This document shows, piece by piece, positions 33,158-40,717 of a stretch of 40,717 nucleotides of DNA. The stretch is from NCBI GenBank assembly GCA_024398535.1, contig JAKSIY010000008.1:1-40717 (forward strand). The letters run 5' to 3'. The first letter of the stretch is position 1, and the number at the start of each line of letters is the position of its first letter. The notes under the pieces are model-generated. The model was given only the letters and a program-made list of their open reading frames with translations. It searched no databases and was not told the origin of the DNA. The translations under genes and the position numbers were made by a program. Source of the DNA: Bacteroidaceae bacterium. Its GTDB lineage: Bacteria; Bacteroidota; Bacteroidia; Bacteroidales; Bacteroidaceae.

Positions 33158-35359
33158 TTAGATATTCAATGTGGTCTTCAGACGGATATCATCAGATGCA
33201 GAACCAAGCTGCAGCTCAATCTGGCCCTTCTCAATATCCCATGCATTTGTTGACTCGTTCCAGTAACGGAGGTCAACAACTGGAATCTCAAGGGTTACCT
33301 GCTGAGTCTGACCAGCCTCAAGAGCAACGCGCTTGAATGCCTTGAGCTCCTTGTATGGACGCTCAACCTTACCGTCAACATAGTGAACGTAGAGCTGAGC
33401 AACCTCATCAGCCTGCATGTTACCGCTGTTAGTCAGGTTGAATGTAACCTTGATGACATCCTTTGACTTCTTGGCGCTGATTGCATCGTACTTGAAGTCA
33501 ACGTATGAGAGACCATGACCGAATGCATACATTACAGGCTTCTCCTTGGTCTCAAACCAACGGTAGACAACAAGCAGCGTCTCTGCGTATTCTGCATCTG
33601 GAGCCCGCAGTGCACGACGGTCAGCCCGGCCACCAAGATCCAGACGGTACATATCGGTGAACAGGTCACCCTCTGTTCTGGCCTTCTGTGGGAAGTTGCC
33701 CATTGCGTATGCTGGAGAATCCTCAAGCTTGATTGGGAATGTGAATGGCAGCTTGCCTGAAGGAGCAATCTTACCGAACAGGATCTCAGCAAGAGCGTTA
33801 CCGCCCTCCATACCGTTCCACCAGCCCTGTACGATTGATGGAGACAGCTTCTCAAGCTTCTGAAGATCACATGGACCACCACTGATGATAACGCTTACAA
33901 CGTTAGGGTTAACAGCGCTTACAGCTGCCAGAACCTCCTCCTGACCCTGTGGCAGGAAGATATCAGGACGGTCGCTACCCTCTGTCTCAATAGTCTTGCT
34001 GGTACCGCATACAAAGATTACAAGGTCTGCATCCTTGGCAACCTGGATAGCCTCAATCATCAGGTCAGTGTTGATTGAACGTGATACCTGACCACCACGG
34101 CCTGAAGGGATGTTGAAGCCCTTTGCGTATGTAACCTTGACACCCATCTCCTTGGCTACCTTCTCAATACCCATGAGCGGAGTAATCTCATATGGAGCCT
34201 TTACACCAGAACCGACACCGCCACGGGCAGTGAAGTCTGTTGCATTCTGACCGATTACAGCAATCTTCTTGACGTTCTTGCTGATAGGCAGCAGCTTGGT
34301 CTGATTCTTCAGAAGAACTACAGACTTTGTAGCAACCTCGTATGCAATCTTCTGCTGTGCAGGAAGAGAAGTCTTTTCTGGATTAGCCTTGTCAGCAGGA
34401 ACCGGCTCAATTGCAAAACGTACGCGAAGGATGTCGCGTACCTTGTCATCAACAACGCTCTCAGGAACGACTCCGGCACGTACTGAATCAATCAGAGCCT
34501 GACCAAAGTAGTTGCTACCTGTCATCTGAACGTCAAGACCACCCATTGCAGCACCTACGGTTGAATGTGTAGCACCCCAGTCTGATACAGTCAGACCCTT
34601 GAAGCCCCACTCACCACGCATGATCTCATTCTGCAGATGGTTGTTCTCTGTGCAGTAGAAACCGTTCACCTTATTATATGCAGGCATTACAGCCATTGCA
34701 CCACCCTTGATGATAGCATCCTCAAAAGGCTTCAGGTAGATCTCACGCATTGTACGCTCGTCACAAACTGAGTTTACGCTACCACGGTTTGTCTCCTGGT
34801 TGTTCAGTGCAAAGTGCTTGATGCAGACAGCTGTACCTACATCCTGAGAACCCTTGGTATATGCAACAGCCAAAGCGGCAGCCAGAATCGGATCTTCTGA
34901 GAGGTATTCATAAGTACGACCGCATACAGGCAGACGCTGAATATTGATTGCAGGGCCAAGGATGATATCCTTACCACGGATACGGCCTTCAGTACCCATA
35001 CCCTTACCGTAATTGTAAGCCATCTCCTCAGACCATGTGGCAGCAAGTGCAGAACCGGTTGGGAAATAGGTTGAAGAGTCTGTTGTCCAACCAAGTGGAC
35101 GGAAACCATCACCACACTCCTCACGGATTCCGAAAGGACCGTCAGAATACTCAATGGCTGGGATTCCCAGTCTTGGAACACCTTCTGAAGACATGTTTGT
35201 CTTGCTGTGAAGCATCAGGACCTTCTCCTCAAGAGTCATCTGTGAGATAATCTTGTTGATCTTCCTGTCATTCACTGTCAGCTTTGACTGAGGGGTCGTT
35301 GCTGCAGATGAAGCCATGCATGCAAATGCCATGGCTGCGAAAAGAATACTCTTTTTCAT
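33158..35359 (-). CDS. Glycoside hydrolase family 3 beta-glucosidase (second copy type)
   Basis: A 733-residue exported GH3 enzyme, not a close copy of the one at 5409-7751. A signal peptide (1 to about 20) is followed by the barrel domain with AIEYSDGPFGIR (68-79), KH at 181-182 and the nucleophile motif LTVSDWGATHS (Asp260). The second domain has VCGTSKTIETEGSDR, where the Glu of TEGSDR is the probable acid/base. The C-terminal Fn3-like domain starts near FGHGLSYVDFKYD. Its sequence style (MTGSNYFGQALIDSV) resembles the bacterial BglX/BoGH3-like group acting on beta-linked glucosides or glucan oligosaccharides. It starts 12 bp after the metallophosphoesterase gene, forming a two-gene unit. 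Confidence 0.92.
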   Translation of the reverse strand: MKKSILFAAMAFACMASSAATTPQSKLTVNDRKINKIISQMTLEEKVLMLHSKTNMSSEGVPRLGIPAIEYSDGPFGIREECGDGFRPLGWTTDSSTYFPTGSALAATWSEEMAYNYGKGMGTEGRIRGKDIILGPAINIQRLPVCGRTYEYLSEDPILAAALAVAYTKGSQDVGTAVCIKHFALNNQETNRGSVNSVCDERTMREIYLKPFEDAIIKGGAMAVMPAYNKVNGFYCTENNHLQNEIMRGEWGFKGLTVSDWGATHSTVGAAMGGLDVQMTGSNYFGQALIDSVRAGVVPESVVDDKVRDILRVRFAIEPVPADKANPEKTSLPAQQKIAYEVATKSVVLLKNQTKLLPISKNVKKIAVIGQNATDFTARGGVGSGVKAPYEITPLMGIEKVAKEMGVKVTYAKGFNIPSGRGGQVSRSINTDLMIEAIQVAKDADLVIFVCGTSKTIETEGSDRPDIFLPQGQEEVLAAVSAVNPNVVSVIISGGPCDLQKLEKLSPSIVQGWWNGMEGGNALAEILFGKIAPSGKLPFTFPIKLEDSPAYAMGNFPQKARTEGDLFTDMYRLDLGGRADRRALRAPDAEYAETLLVVYRWFETKEKPVMYAFGHGLSYVDFKYDAISAKKSKDVIKVTFNLTNSGNMQADEVAQLYVHYVDGKVERPYKELKAFKRVALEAGQTQQVTLEIPVVDLRYWNESTNAWDIEKGQIELQLGSASDDIRLKTTLNI

Positions 35360-35371
35360 TCTTAATGTTGG

Positions 35372-36493
35372 TTAGTTGTTATTTGGAATAAGTTTCAAGA
35401 TTGTTACTTCACTCATTGTACCATTCCTCATCTGAGGACCGGTTGTACCGGTTCCGCATGATACATAAACCTGCATGTCTCCCTCCTTGTCAAGCCAGCG
35501 CATGTGATCAAACAGGATTCTGTCAATTATTGTCACCGGAAAGAACTGTCCTCCGTGAGTATGCCCAGCCAGGAACAGGTCAACACCTGCATCGGCCACA
35601 TACTCTGCGCCGTCAGGGGTATGGTGTATTGCAACCGTAGGCCAAGACGGTTCGATGCTGAGTTCCCCCATCACCTGTTCTATAGTCTCATTTCTGTAAG
35701 GAGCCTGAAAATGGAATTTATTGAGTTCCTTCTCATCGGCCGCCATATAGTCAAGTCCAACCAGTTGAATTCCAGCAACGTACAGGACCTCATTCTCAAG
35801 AACTCTCACATTACCAAGCGATCTTACCAGCTCCTTGACACCGTCGGCATCGACATAGACATCATGGTTACCGACTATGAAAAATGCCGGAGCGTTCAGA
35901 TTCCTTAGGGCACTGATTGTCTCTGCAGAACGATTATACCAGCTGTCAAACAGGTCACCGGTTATTACCACGAAATCAGGATTTGCCGCATTGACCATGT
36001 CAACCACCTTTCTTACATGCTTTGCACCATGAAAATGTCCCAGATGCATGTCAGTCAGCTGAGCCACGGTAACGTCTCTGGACAGGCCTTCAATTGGGAT
36101 TTCTGTCTGGCGTGTACGGGAAACTGCTGCATTGACAAAGCTGTACAGGCTGGCAGCCAATGTAATTGCCAGGGCAATCATGCAGGATTTCCTAGCAGAA
36201 TAATGCATGAAGATGCGGACAATGTCTGTCACCACCAGACTGGCAAACAAGTACATCAGTACTCCACAGATATTTGTTCCAGAAACGGTTACAGCATGCA
36301 GCAAGGGGGTCACCGCCTTTGGACTTGCTATGAGCATCATTCCTGCAAAGCAATATACCAGCAGCAGAAAAAAGAACACATAGAACCACACCGAGCGGCT
36401 GTTGAACAACTGGGCGGTTCGGCGTGAAACATAGATTACGGCCAAGGCTATGACCGCAAAAAAGCTTACAGATATCAATGGCATCAGACTCAT
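35372..36493 (-). CDS. Membrane-anchored metallophosphoesterase (YkuE/YaeI-like)
   Basis: A 373-residue protein with four N-terminal hydrophobic segments (about 3-22, 34-56, 67-90, 103-123) and a calcineurin-like phosphoesterase domain from about 140. Metal-binding motifs are complete: TDMHLGH (Asp148, His150), TGDLFDS (Asp180), VGNHD (Asn209, His210), AIHHTPDG and LAGHTHGGQ. Related proteins act on lipid-linked or UDP-linked phosphates or other phosphodiesters, but substrates vary. It is the first gene of a pair with the GH3 beta-glucosidase. Confidence 0.88.
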   Translation of the reverse strand: MSLMPLISVSFFAVIALAVIYVSRRTAQLFNSRSVWFYVFFFLLLVYCFAGMMLIASPKAVTPLLHAVTVSGTNICGVLMYLFASLVVTDIVRIFMHYSARKSCMIALAITLAASLYSFVNAAVSRTRQTEIPIEGLSRDVTVAQLTDMHLGHFHGAKHVRKVVDMVNAANPDFVVITGDLFDSWYNRSAETISALRNLNAPAFFIVGNHDVYVDADGVKELVRSLGNVRVLENEVLYVAGIQLVGLDYMAADEKELNKFHFQAPYRNETIEQVMGELSIEPSWPTVAIHHTPDGAEYVADAGVDLFLAGHTHGGQFFPVTIIDRILFDHMRWLDKEGDMQVYVSCGTGTTGPQMRNGTMSEVTILKLIPNNN

Positions 36494-36510
36494 TGTCCTA
36501 TCTTATACAA

Positions 36511-36518
36511 CAAAGTTA
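36511..36518 (-). promoter_or_regulatory. -7 box of the metallophosphoesterase/GH3 pair
   Basis: On the minus strand TAACTTTG fits TAnnTTTG, 17 bp before the start at 36493. No clear -33 TTG. Confidence 0.5.
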
Positions 36519-36532
36519 CGCCAAATATCCGG

Positions 36533-36572
36533 AAAAACATAAAACGCCCCGCTGAACATTATCAACAGGGCA
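36533..36572 (-). terminator. Terminator-like hairpin downstream of the repeat array
   Basis: On the minus strand GCCCTGTT (36571-36564) pairs with AGCGGGGC (36553-36546), allowing two G-U pairs, followed by the T-rich GTTTTATGTTTTT. It would end transcripts coming through the repeats from the outer-membrane protein gene. Confidence 0.55.
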
Positions 36573-36575
36573 ATT

Positions 36576-36645
36576 AAGTCGATGCGAATGAGCGGCGTCT
36601 TTGTGCGCTTTGCGCGCAACTGCTAGCCGCGAATCGCATCGACTT
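36576..36645. repeat. 12-bp inverted repeat around the first repeat unit
   Basis: AAGTCGATGCGA (36576-36587) is the exact reverse complement of TCGCATCGACTT (36634-36645). The pair encloses the first 38 bp of repeat unit 1 and could fold that part into a large stem-loop. Confidence 0.6.
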
Positions 36646-36804
36646 GCTGGCTGGTGTCATATTCTCCGTCGGAGCGTCTTTGGGCGCTTTGCGCGCGGCC
36701 GCTAGCCGCGAATCGCATCGGCTTGTTGGCTGGTGTCATCGTCTTTGGGCGCTCTGCGCGCAGCTGCTAGCCGCGAATCGCATCGGATTACTGAGCGGCG
36801 TCAG
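36596..36804. repeat. Array of three GC-rich 65-bp repeats
   Basis: Units lie at 36596-36660, 36675-36739 and 36740-36804. By eye units 1 and 2 agree at 59 of 65 positions; unit 3 agrees well over the first 46 bp and then diverges. Each holds CGTCTTTG, a GCGC-rich palindromic block, GCTAGCCGCGAATCGCATCG and, in units 1 and 2, GGCTGGTGTCAT. A 14-bp spacer with CTCCG-T-CGGAG (36664-36674) separates units 1 and 2; units 2 and 3 abut. Unit 3 runs into the stop codon of the gene ending at 36801. TGAGCGGCGTC occurs exactly at 36589-36599 and 36792-36802. The whole 36494-36800 gap holds no gene; besides the array there is only the hairpin and -7 box listed separately. Confidence 0.85.
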
Positions 36805-39161
36805 AACCTGTCCTTGACCTCCTGACCGGCACCGGTGCCACGGTATTTGCTCTGAGCCGTGTTGAAACGGTAGCGCAGAGTTGCCTTGACAAGACTTGTC
36901 ATCATCCTGTTATACTGGTTGATCTGATAGTATCCGCAATCCATAAGGACATGGCTCTTGGCATCGTGCAGGATGTCATCATAGGACAGCCTCAGAGTAA
37001 GGGCATCGTTCTTCAGGAAACTCTTCTGGACAGCAGCCCCAAGGATGAACTGGTCACTCATAAGACTCATGTTCTGTGAATCACCCTTGCTCTGATAGAC
37101 GGTGCTGAGTTCTGCGCTCCAGCTCTTTGGAAGAGACAGCGTATTGAACAGCTGCAATATATAGATTGGCTTAGTGAAATTGGCAGTACGTATTCCGCCG
37201 GCGACACGCGGATCTTCCAGGTCAAGGGTAAGCCATGGCTTGACCATAGCAGCTGTAGCGTTCAGGGTATAGCTGCCGAATGAAGGCATGACATTCACAA
37301 AGGTGGTAAGTGAGCGTACCGGCTTGGCAAGGTTCACGTAGTCAATCAGTACCGCTCCGTCAGTACCATACAGGTATGACCACTGGCTTATTGCATTGTT
37401 TCTCTGGACGAACTCAGAAGAGAAAGTAACCACACTGTAACGGGCATTCAGAGCAACATGATGCTGAATCTCATTCTTCAGCTGGGCATTACCGCGCTGA
37501 AGCGTGTAACGGTTATTGTAGCTTATGGCCTCACATAGCTGCTGGAAGTCCGGGCGAACGGTCTTTGCAGAATAGCTGAGACTCATCTGAACCGGTCCAA
37601 AGACATTTGAATAGACCAATGTAGGGAAGAAATCATCGGTTGAACGGCTCATGTCCTGCGTAGGATCAAGTCTGTCCCTGTACTCCATATCAGTATGTTC
37701 ATAGCGGATGCCGGCACTGAACACGCCAACAGAAGGCAGCTGGAACGCATACTCAGCAAAGCCGGCAAGCATCTTCTCTGTAGTCTTTGAATCAGCATTT
37801 GCAACCGGTGCACCGGTAATGTTGTAGGTATTTTTCCTATCAACATAATAGGTTTCAGCACCACCCTGCAGACGGCCCATCCATATTGGATATGACAGCA
37901 CCAGCTTAGAGGCAACCAGATTGTTGTCTGTTGTTGTTTTCGTGTCAACATTCGTATTTGTGAGCTGGCCGGTCTCAATTGTCTTTGAAACAGACTCAGT
38001 ACCAGATTTGAAATAGTCAACATTAAGGTCGATGCCCAGCTTACCTACAGTACCATTATAATAGGTGTTCACAGCATGCTGCAGAGGAGCGTTTATTTCA
38101 TGTTCGGTATCAGAAAGGATATGCTCCTGAAGAGTTCCGTCCAGCAGGACATCCTCATCAATGAACTCTTTGTTCCTGCCACCAAGCATCTGGGAAATAT
38201 CATATCTGACACCTACACTGTGATAGTCAGAAATCTGCCAGTTCACTCCTGCATTGTAAGCCAAAGCATCCTGTGAATAGGAATTCCCAAGCTTTCCATC
38301 CTGAACGAACTCAACCGTACTTACTGTTGTCTGATGAATATCAGAGTGCTGCTCTACCGAATTGTGGGCATAGCCAGCTCCAGCAAAGAAATCCAGGCCA
38401 TTGTGGCGGAAATTTACATCAAGATTTGCATTCGGGTCTGAATTTCCCCAGACTACATCCTGGTCATTGCCCGCGCTGAAGGTAAAGCCGAATCCATCTC
38501 CCTGATGGCGGACGGTACGTATGCGCACAACAGCAGTCACGGTAGCATCGTACTGGGCACCTGGGTTGTTGATGACCTCTACACTTTTGATTTCTGTACT
38601 CTGAAGTCTGTCAAGCTCAGATTTGTCCTGAAGCATACGTCCGTTGATATAGATTACAGGATTGCCGCGGCCAATCACCTGTAGGTCATCGCCGGTCTTG
38701 ATCAGGCCTGGAATGCGCGCAAGCACATCATTGGCTGTACCCTGGCTCTCAAGAATTGTTCCCTGGACGCTTGTCTCCATACCCTGGGTGGTGACCACCG
38801 TCTTTGGCCTCATGGCGGTAATCTCAACTGCATTCAGAACCTGCGACTCACTGGCAAGCCGCACCGTAAGAAGCTGATTATTATCAGGATCTGACAGGAA
38901 CTGGGTCTGATAGCCGACCGACGATATCCTGAGCAGACCATTCTTGTTCTGTCCATCAATCTGGAAGAATCCCTCCTGATCTGTAATTACACCTTCTATG
39001 AAACTTGAGTCAGACGGTTCAAGAAGAACAACGTTTACATACGGCATCGGCTGACCCTCTTCATCCACCACAAGTCCCTTGATGTCCGGGCTTGAATTTG
39101 CCGCGTTTCCCATAGAGCAAAATGCCATCAGCATGGCCATTGCCTTCATTTTTTTCTTCAT
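36801..39161 (-). CDS. TonB-dependent receptor-like outer-membrane protein
   Basis: A 786-residue outer-membrane protein. After a Met/Lys-rich signal peptide (ending GNAAN), a carboxypeptidase-regulatory-like domain (about 25-110: IKGLVVDEEGQPMPYVNVVLL, ITDQEGFFQI, LRISSVGYQTQFL) leads to a plug-like region (NDVLARIPGLIK, VIGRGNPVIYINGRML, IKSVEVINNPGAQYDATVTAVVRIRTVR) and then a barrel of the outer-membrane beta-barrel 3 type. The frame also allows ATG at 39182; 39161 is preferred because it gives a direct signal peptide, and 39149 is another option. Family members are often found without SusD partners and their substrates are unknown. The stop codon falls inside the last 65-bp repeat, so its final residues (QEVKDRF) sit next to the array. 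Divergent from another TonB-type gene. Confidence 0.85.
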   Translation of the reverse strand: MKKKMKAMAMLMAFCSMGNAANSSPDIKGLVVDEEGQPMPYVNVVLLEPSDSSFIEGVITDQEGFFQIDGQNKNGLLRISSVGYQTQFLSDPDNNQLLTVRLASESQVLNAVEITAMRPKTVVTTQGMETSVQGTILESQGTANDVLARIPGLIKTGDDLQVIGRGNPVIYINGRMLQDKSELDRLQSTEIKSVEVINNPGAQYDATVTAVVRIRTVRHQGDGFGFTFSAGNDQDVVWGNSDPNANLDVNFRHNGLDFFAGAGYAHNSVEQHSDIHQTTVSTVEFVQDGKLGNSYSQDALAYNAGVNWQISDYHSVGVRYDISQMLGGRNKEFIDEDVLLDGTLQEHILSDTEHEINAPLQHAVNTYYNGTVGKLGIDLNVDYFKSGTESVSKTIETGQLTNTNVDTKTTTDNNLVASKLVLSYPIWMGRLQGGAETYYVDRKNTYNITGAPVANADSKTTEKMLAGFAEYAFQLPSVGVFSAGIRYEHTDMEYRDRLDPTQDMSRSTDDFFPTLVYSNVFGPVQMSLSYSAKTVRPDFQQLCEAISYNNRYTLQRGNAQLKNEIQHHVALNARYSVVTFSSEFVQRNNAISQWSYLYGTDGAVLIDYVNLAKPVRSLTTFVNVMPSFGSYTLNATAAMVKPWLTLDLEDPRVAGGIRTANFTKPIYILQLFNTLSLPKSWSAELSTVYQSKGDSQNMSLMSDQFILGAAVQKSFLKNDALTLRLSYDDILHDAKSHVLMDCGYYQINQYNRMMTSLVKATLRYRFNTAQSKYRGTGAGQEVKDRF

Positions 39162-39199
39162 CTCTTTAATATTTACAAACATTAGACGTCTTACTTGGA

Positions 39200-39208
39200 C
39201 AAAAGTTA
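39200..39208 (-). promoter_or_regulatory. Possible -7 box of the leftward outer-membrane protein gene
   Basis: On the minus strand this reads TAACTTTTG, one base longer than TAnnTTTG, so the match is imperfect. It is 38 bp upstream of the chosen start. Confidence 0.3.
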
Positions 39209-39236
39209 CAAGAGACTGGGAAAAATTTTACCTTTG
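39206..39236 (+). promoter_or_regulatory. Promoter of the rightward TonB-dependent receptor gene
   Basis: TACCTTTG (39229-39236) fits TAnnTTTG, with TTA at 39206-39208 in place of TTG after a 20-bp spacer. The start codon at 39268 follows 31 bp later. Confidence 0.55.
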
Positions 39237-39267
39237 CCGTCTCTTTCTTCAACAAGAGCATTAAGAC

Positions 39268-40717
39268 ATGAGAAAAATCATTTCTGTTATCTGCATCCTC
39301 TCAATAGCGGCCCGATGCCTTGCTGACAGCCACACAATAAGGGGATACGTCCATGACCACCAGAGTCAGGAGACCCTGATTGGAGCTACAATCTATGAGA
39401 CCGGCAGCAGCATGGGAACCATAACCAACGAATACGGTTTCTACTCAATTACACTGCCAGACGGAAACGTGACCATCAACACAGGATACGTAGGCTATAC
39501 CCCAAGAAGCATTTCATTCTTCCTGAGCGCCGACACCCTGCTGAACATTGAGCTCTCTGAAGTGTCAGAACTTTCAGAGGTCACCATCACCGGAAACCGC
39601 TTGGACCTGGGCGTACAAGGAGCACAGATGAGCGCCGTTGACCTGCCAATTGAGCAGATCAAAGCAGTCCCGGCACTGTTCGGCGAATCAGACGTGCTGA
39701 AAGCCCTGCAGTTGCTGCCGGGAGTCCAGGGCGGCACTGAAGGAACGGCAGGTCTGTTTGTCCGTGGCGGTAATCCAGATGAGAACCTGCTGCTGATTGA
39801 CGGCGTTCCCGTTTACAACGTCAACCACATGTTCGGCCTCTTCTCAACCTTCAATCCCGATGCCATCAAGAACGTCACCCTTTACAAGGGCAGTTTCCCT
39901 GCGCATTACTGCGGCAGACTGTCATCGATAGTAGATGTCAGAATGAAGGACGGAGACATGCACAATTACCACGGAAACGCATCGATTGGATTAATCTCAT
40001 CAAAGATAAACCTTGAGGGACCTATCGCTGACGGAAAGACCTCATTCAACGTATCCCTGAGAAGGACCTATTCTGACCTGATCCTGAACAGCGCCATCTT
40101 CCTGGCAGAAAAGCTGAACAGAGAGATTGATGAGAACACGTCAATGGGATACTACTTCTATGACCTGAACGTGAAGTTGAATCATAGGTTCAACGACAGG
40201 GACAGACTCTACGCCAGCTGGTACAGTGGCGATGACGATGTCTATTTCACATACAAGACAAGGGATTCATACTTATCAAAAGACAAGGCAAAACTGGGAT
40301 GGCGCTGGGGAAACACCATAGCCGCAGTACGTTGGAATCACGTGATAGGGCCACGACTCTTCATGGACCTGAGCGCCAACTACACACAGTACCGGCATAG
40401 AATGAACCTAGGAATAAGCTCAGAAGACAAGCAGTACAAAGAAATAATGTCAGAGAAGCTGACCATGAAATCAGGAATCTTTGACGAGACGCTCAGGGCA
40501 GATTTCCATTATTCTCCAACCCCACAGCATGACATACGCTTTGGCGGCTATGCCACACACCACATGTTCCGCCCTGATGTAACCAGTCTGAAAGAGAATT
40601 ACAGCGACCAGGACACCACATACACAAACGGACTGAAGATAGGCCAGAAGCAGATAAACGCCATGGAGCTACAGAGTTACTTTGAGGACAATCTGACCAT
40701 TACTGACTATCTGAAGG
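39268..40717 (+). CDS. TonB-dependent receptor with carboxypeptidase-like domain (partial)
   Basis: The frame opens at ATG 39268 (MRKIISVICILSIAARCLADS, signal peptide) and stays open to the window end, giving about 483 residues without a stop. Residues about 23-105 are a carboxypeptidase-regulatory-like domain (IRGYVHDHQSQETLIGATIYE, ITNEYGFYSITLP, VGYTPRSISFFL). The plug region shows VPALFGESDVLKALQLLPGV, GLFVRGGNPDENLLLIDGV, NVTLYKGSFPAHYCGRLSSIVDVRMKDGD, and the barrel begins after about 230. This is a TonB-dependent transporter of the kind without a visible SusD partner; the 3' end and any downstream partner are outside the window. Substrate unknown. Confidence 0.87.
   Translation, partial: MRKIISVICILSIAARCLADSHTIRGYVHDHQSQETLIGATIYETGSSMGTITNEYGFYSITLPDGNVTINTGYVGYTPRSISFFLSADTLLNIELSEVSELSEVTITGNRLDLGVQGAQMSAVDLPIEQIKAVPALFGESDVLKALQLLPGVQGGTEGTAGLFVRGGNPDENLLLIDGVPVYNVNHMFGLFSTFNPDAIKNVTLYKGSFPAHYCGRLSSIVDVRMKDGDMHNYHGNASIGLISSKINLEGPIADGKTSFNVSLRRTYSDLILNSAIFLAEKLNREIDENTSMGYYFYDLNVKLNHRFNDRDRLYASWYSGDDDVYFTYKTRDSYLSKDKAKLGWRWGNTIAAVRWNHVIGPRLFMDLSANYTQYRHRMNLGISSEDKQYKEIMSEKLTMKSGIFDETLRADFHYSPTPQHDIRFGGYATHHMFRPDVTSLKENYSDQDTTYTNGLKIGQKQINAMELQSYFEDNLTITDYLK

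Noticed and set aside
36596..36804. CRISPR array
   Set aside because: Only three units, no regular spacers between them (14 bp and 0 bp), units too long, and no cas genes in the window.

Overview
The window looks like chromosomal DNA from a member of the Bacteroidales, most likely a Prevotella-like gut or rumen bacterium. The signs are Bacteroidetes-type promoters (-7 box TAnnTTTG, sometimes with TTG about 20 bp upstream), few Shine-Dalgarno sequences, several SusC/TonB-type outer-membrane barrels with carboxypeptidase-regulatory-like N-termini, a DUF4595-like lipoprotein, and an ATP synthase operon in the Bacteroidetes order (beta-epsilon first). I saw no rRNA, tRNA, CRISPR array, transposase, integrase or phage gene.

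Layout. 1-2.7 kb: a DUF362 protein, a Y-family (UvrX/UmuC-type) polymerase and a 57-residue YolD-like protein, joined by overlapping start and stop codons. 2.7-5.4 kb: a DUF4595-like lipoprotein and an L-threonine aldolase, each with its own promoter. 5.4-9.2 kb: a GH3 beta-glucosidase divergent from a lipoprotein alpha/beta-hydrolase, with nested inverted repeats between them. 9.3-11.7 kb: operon rsmG - MBL hydrolase - DUF1573 protein. 11.7-16.5 kb: an esterase-like lipoprotein that lacks the usual catalytic His, a 1008-residue outer-membrane barrel with a Gly/Met tail, and an acyl-ACP thioesterase. 16.6-24.7 kb (minus strand): atpD-atpC-(AtpI-like)-atpB-atpE-atpF-atpH-atpA-atpG, followed by a 37-kDa-type nucleoid-associated protein. 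24.8-32.6 kb: a CaCA antiporter, an OPT transporter, a MATE exporter translationally coupled to a TonB-dependent receptor, and mnmA with an apparently leaderless promoter. 32.6-36.5 kb (minus): a hotdog thioesterase and a metallophosphoesterase-GH3 pair. 36.5-36.8 kb: a GC-rich array of three 65-bp repeats. 36.8 kb to the end: two divergent TonB-type outer-membrane proteins, the last cut off by the window edge.

The genes mix core energy metabolism and translation (ATP synthase, RsmG, MnmA) with envelope and carbohydrate functions (GH3 enzymes, lipoproteins, barrels). No complete defence system or biosynthetic island is visible. The least explained signals are the 65-bp repeat array at 36.6-36.8 kb, the nested dyad in the 7.8-7.9 kb divergent promoter region, the MATE/TonB-receptor coupled pair, a second membrane-embedded Glu in the ATP synthase c subunit, a roughly 90-residue insertion in MnmA, and the DUF362-polymerase-YolD cluster. 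Promoter, terminator and fold assignments come from reading the sequence by eye; no database search was run.
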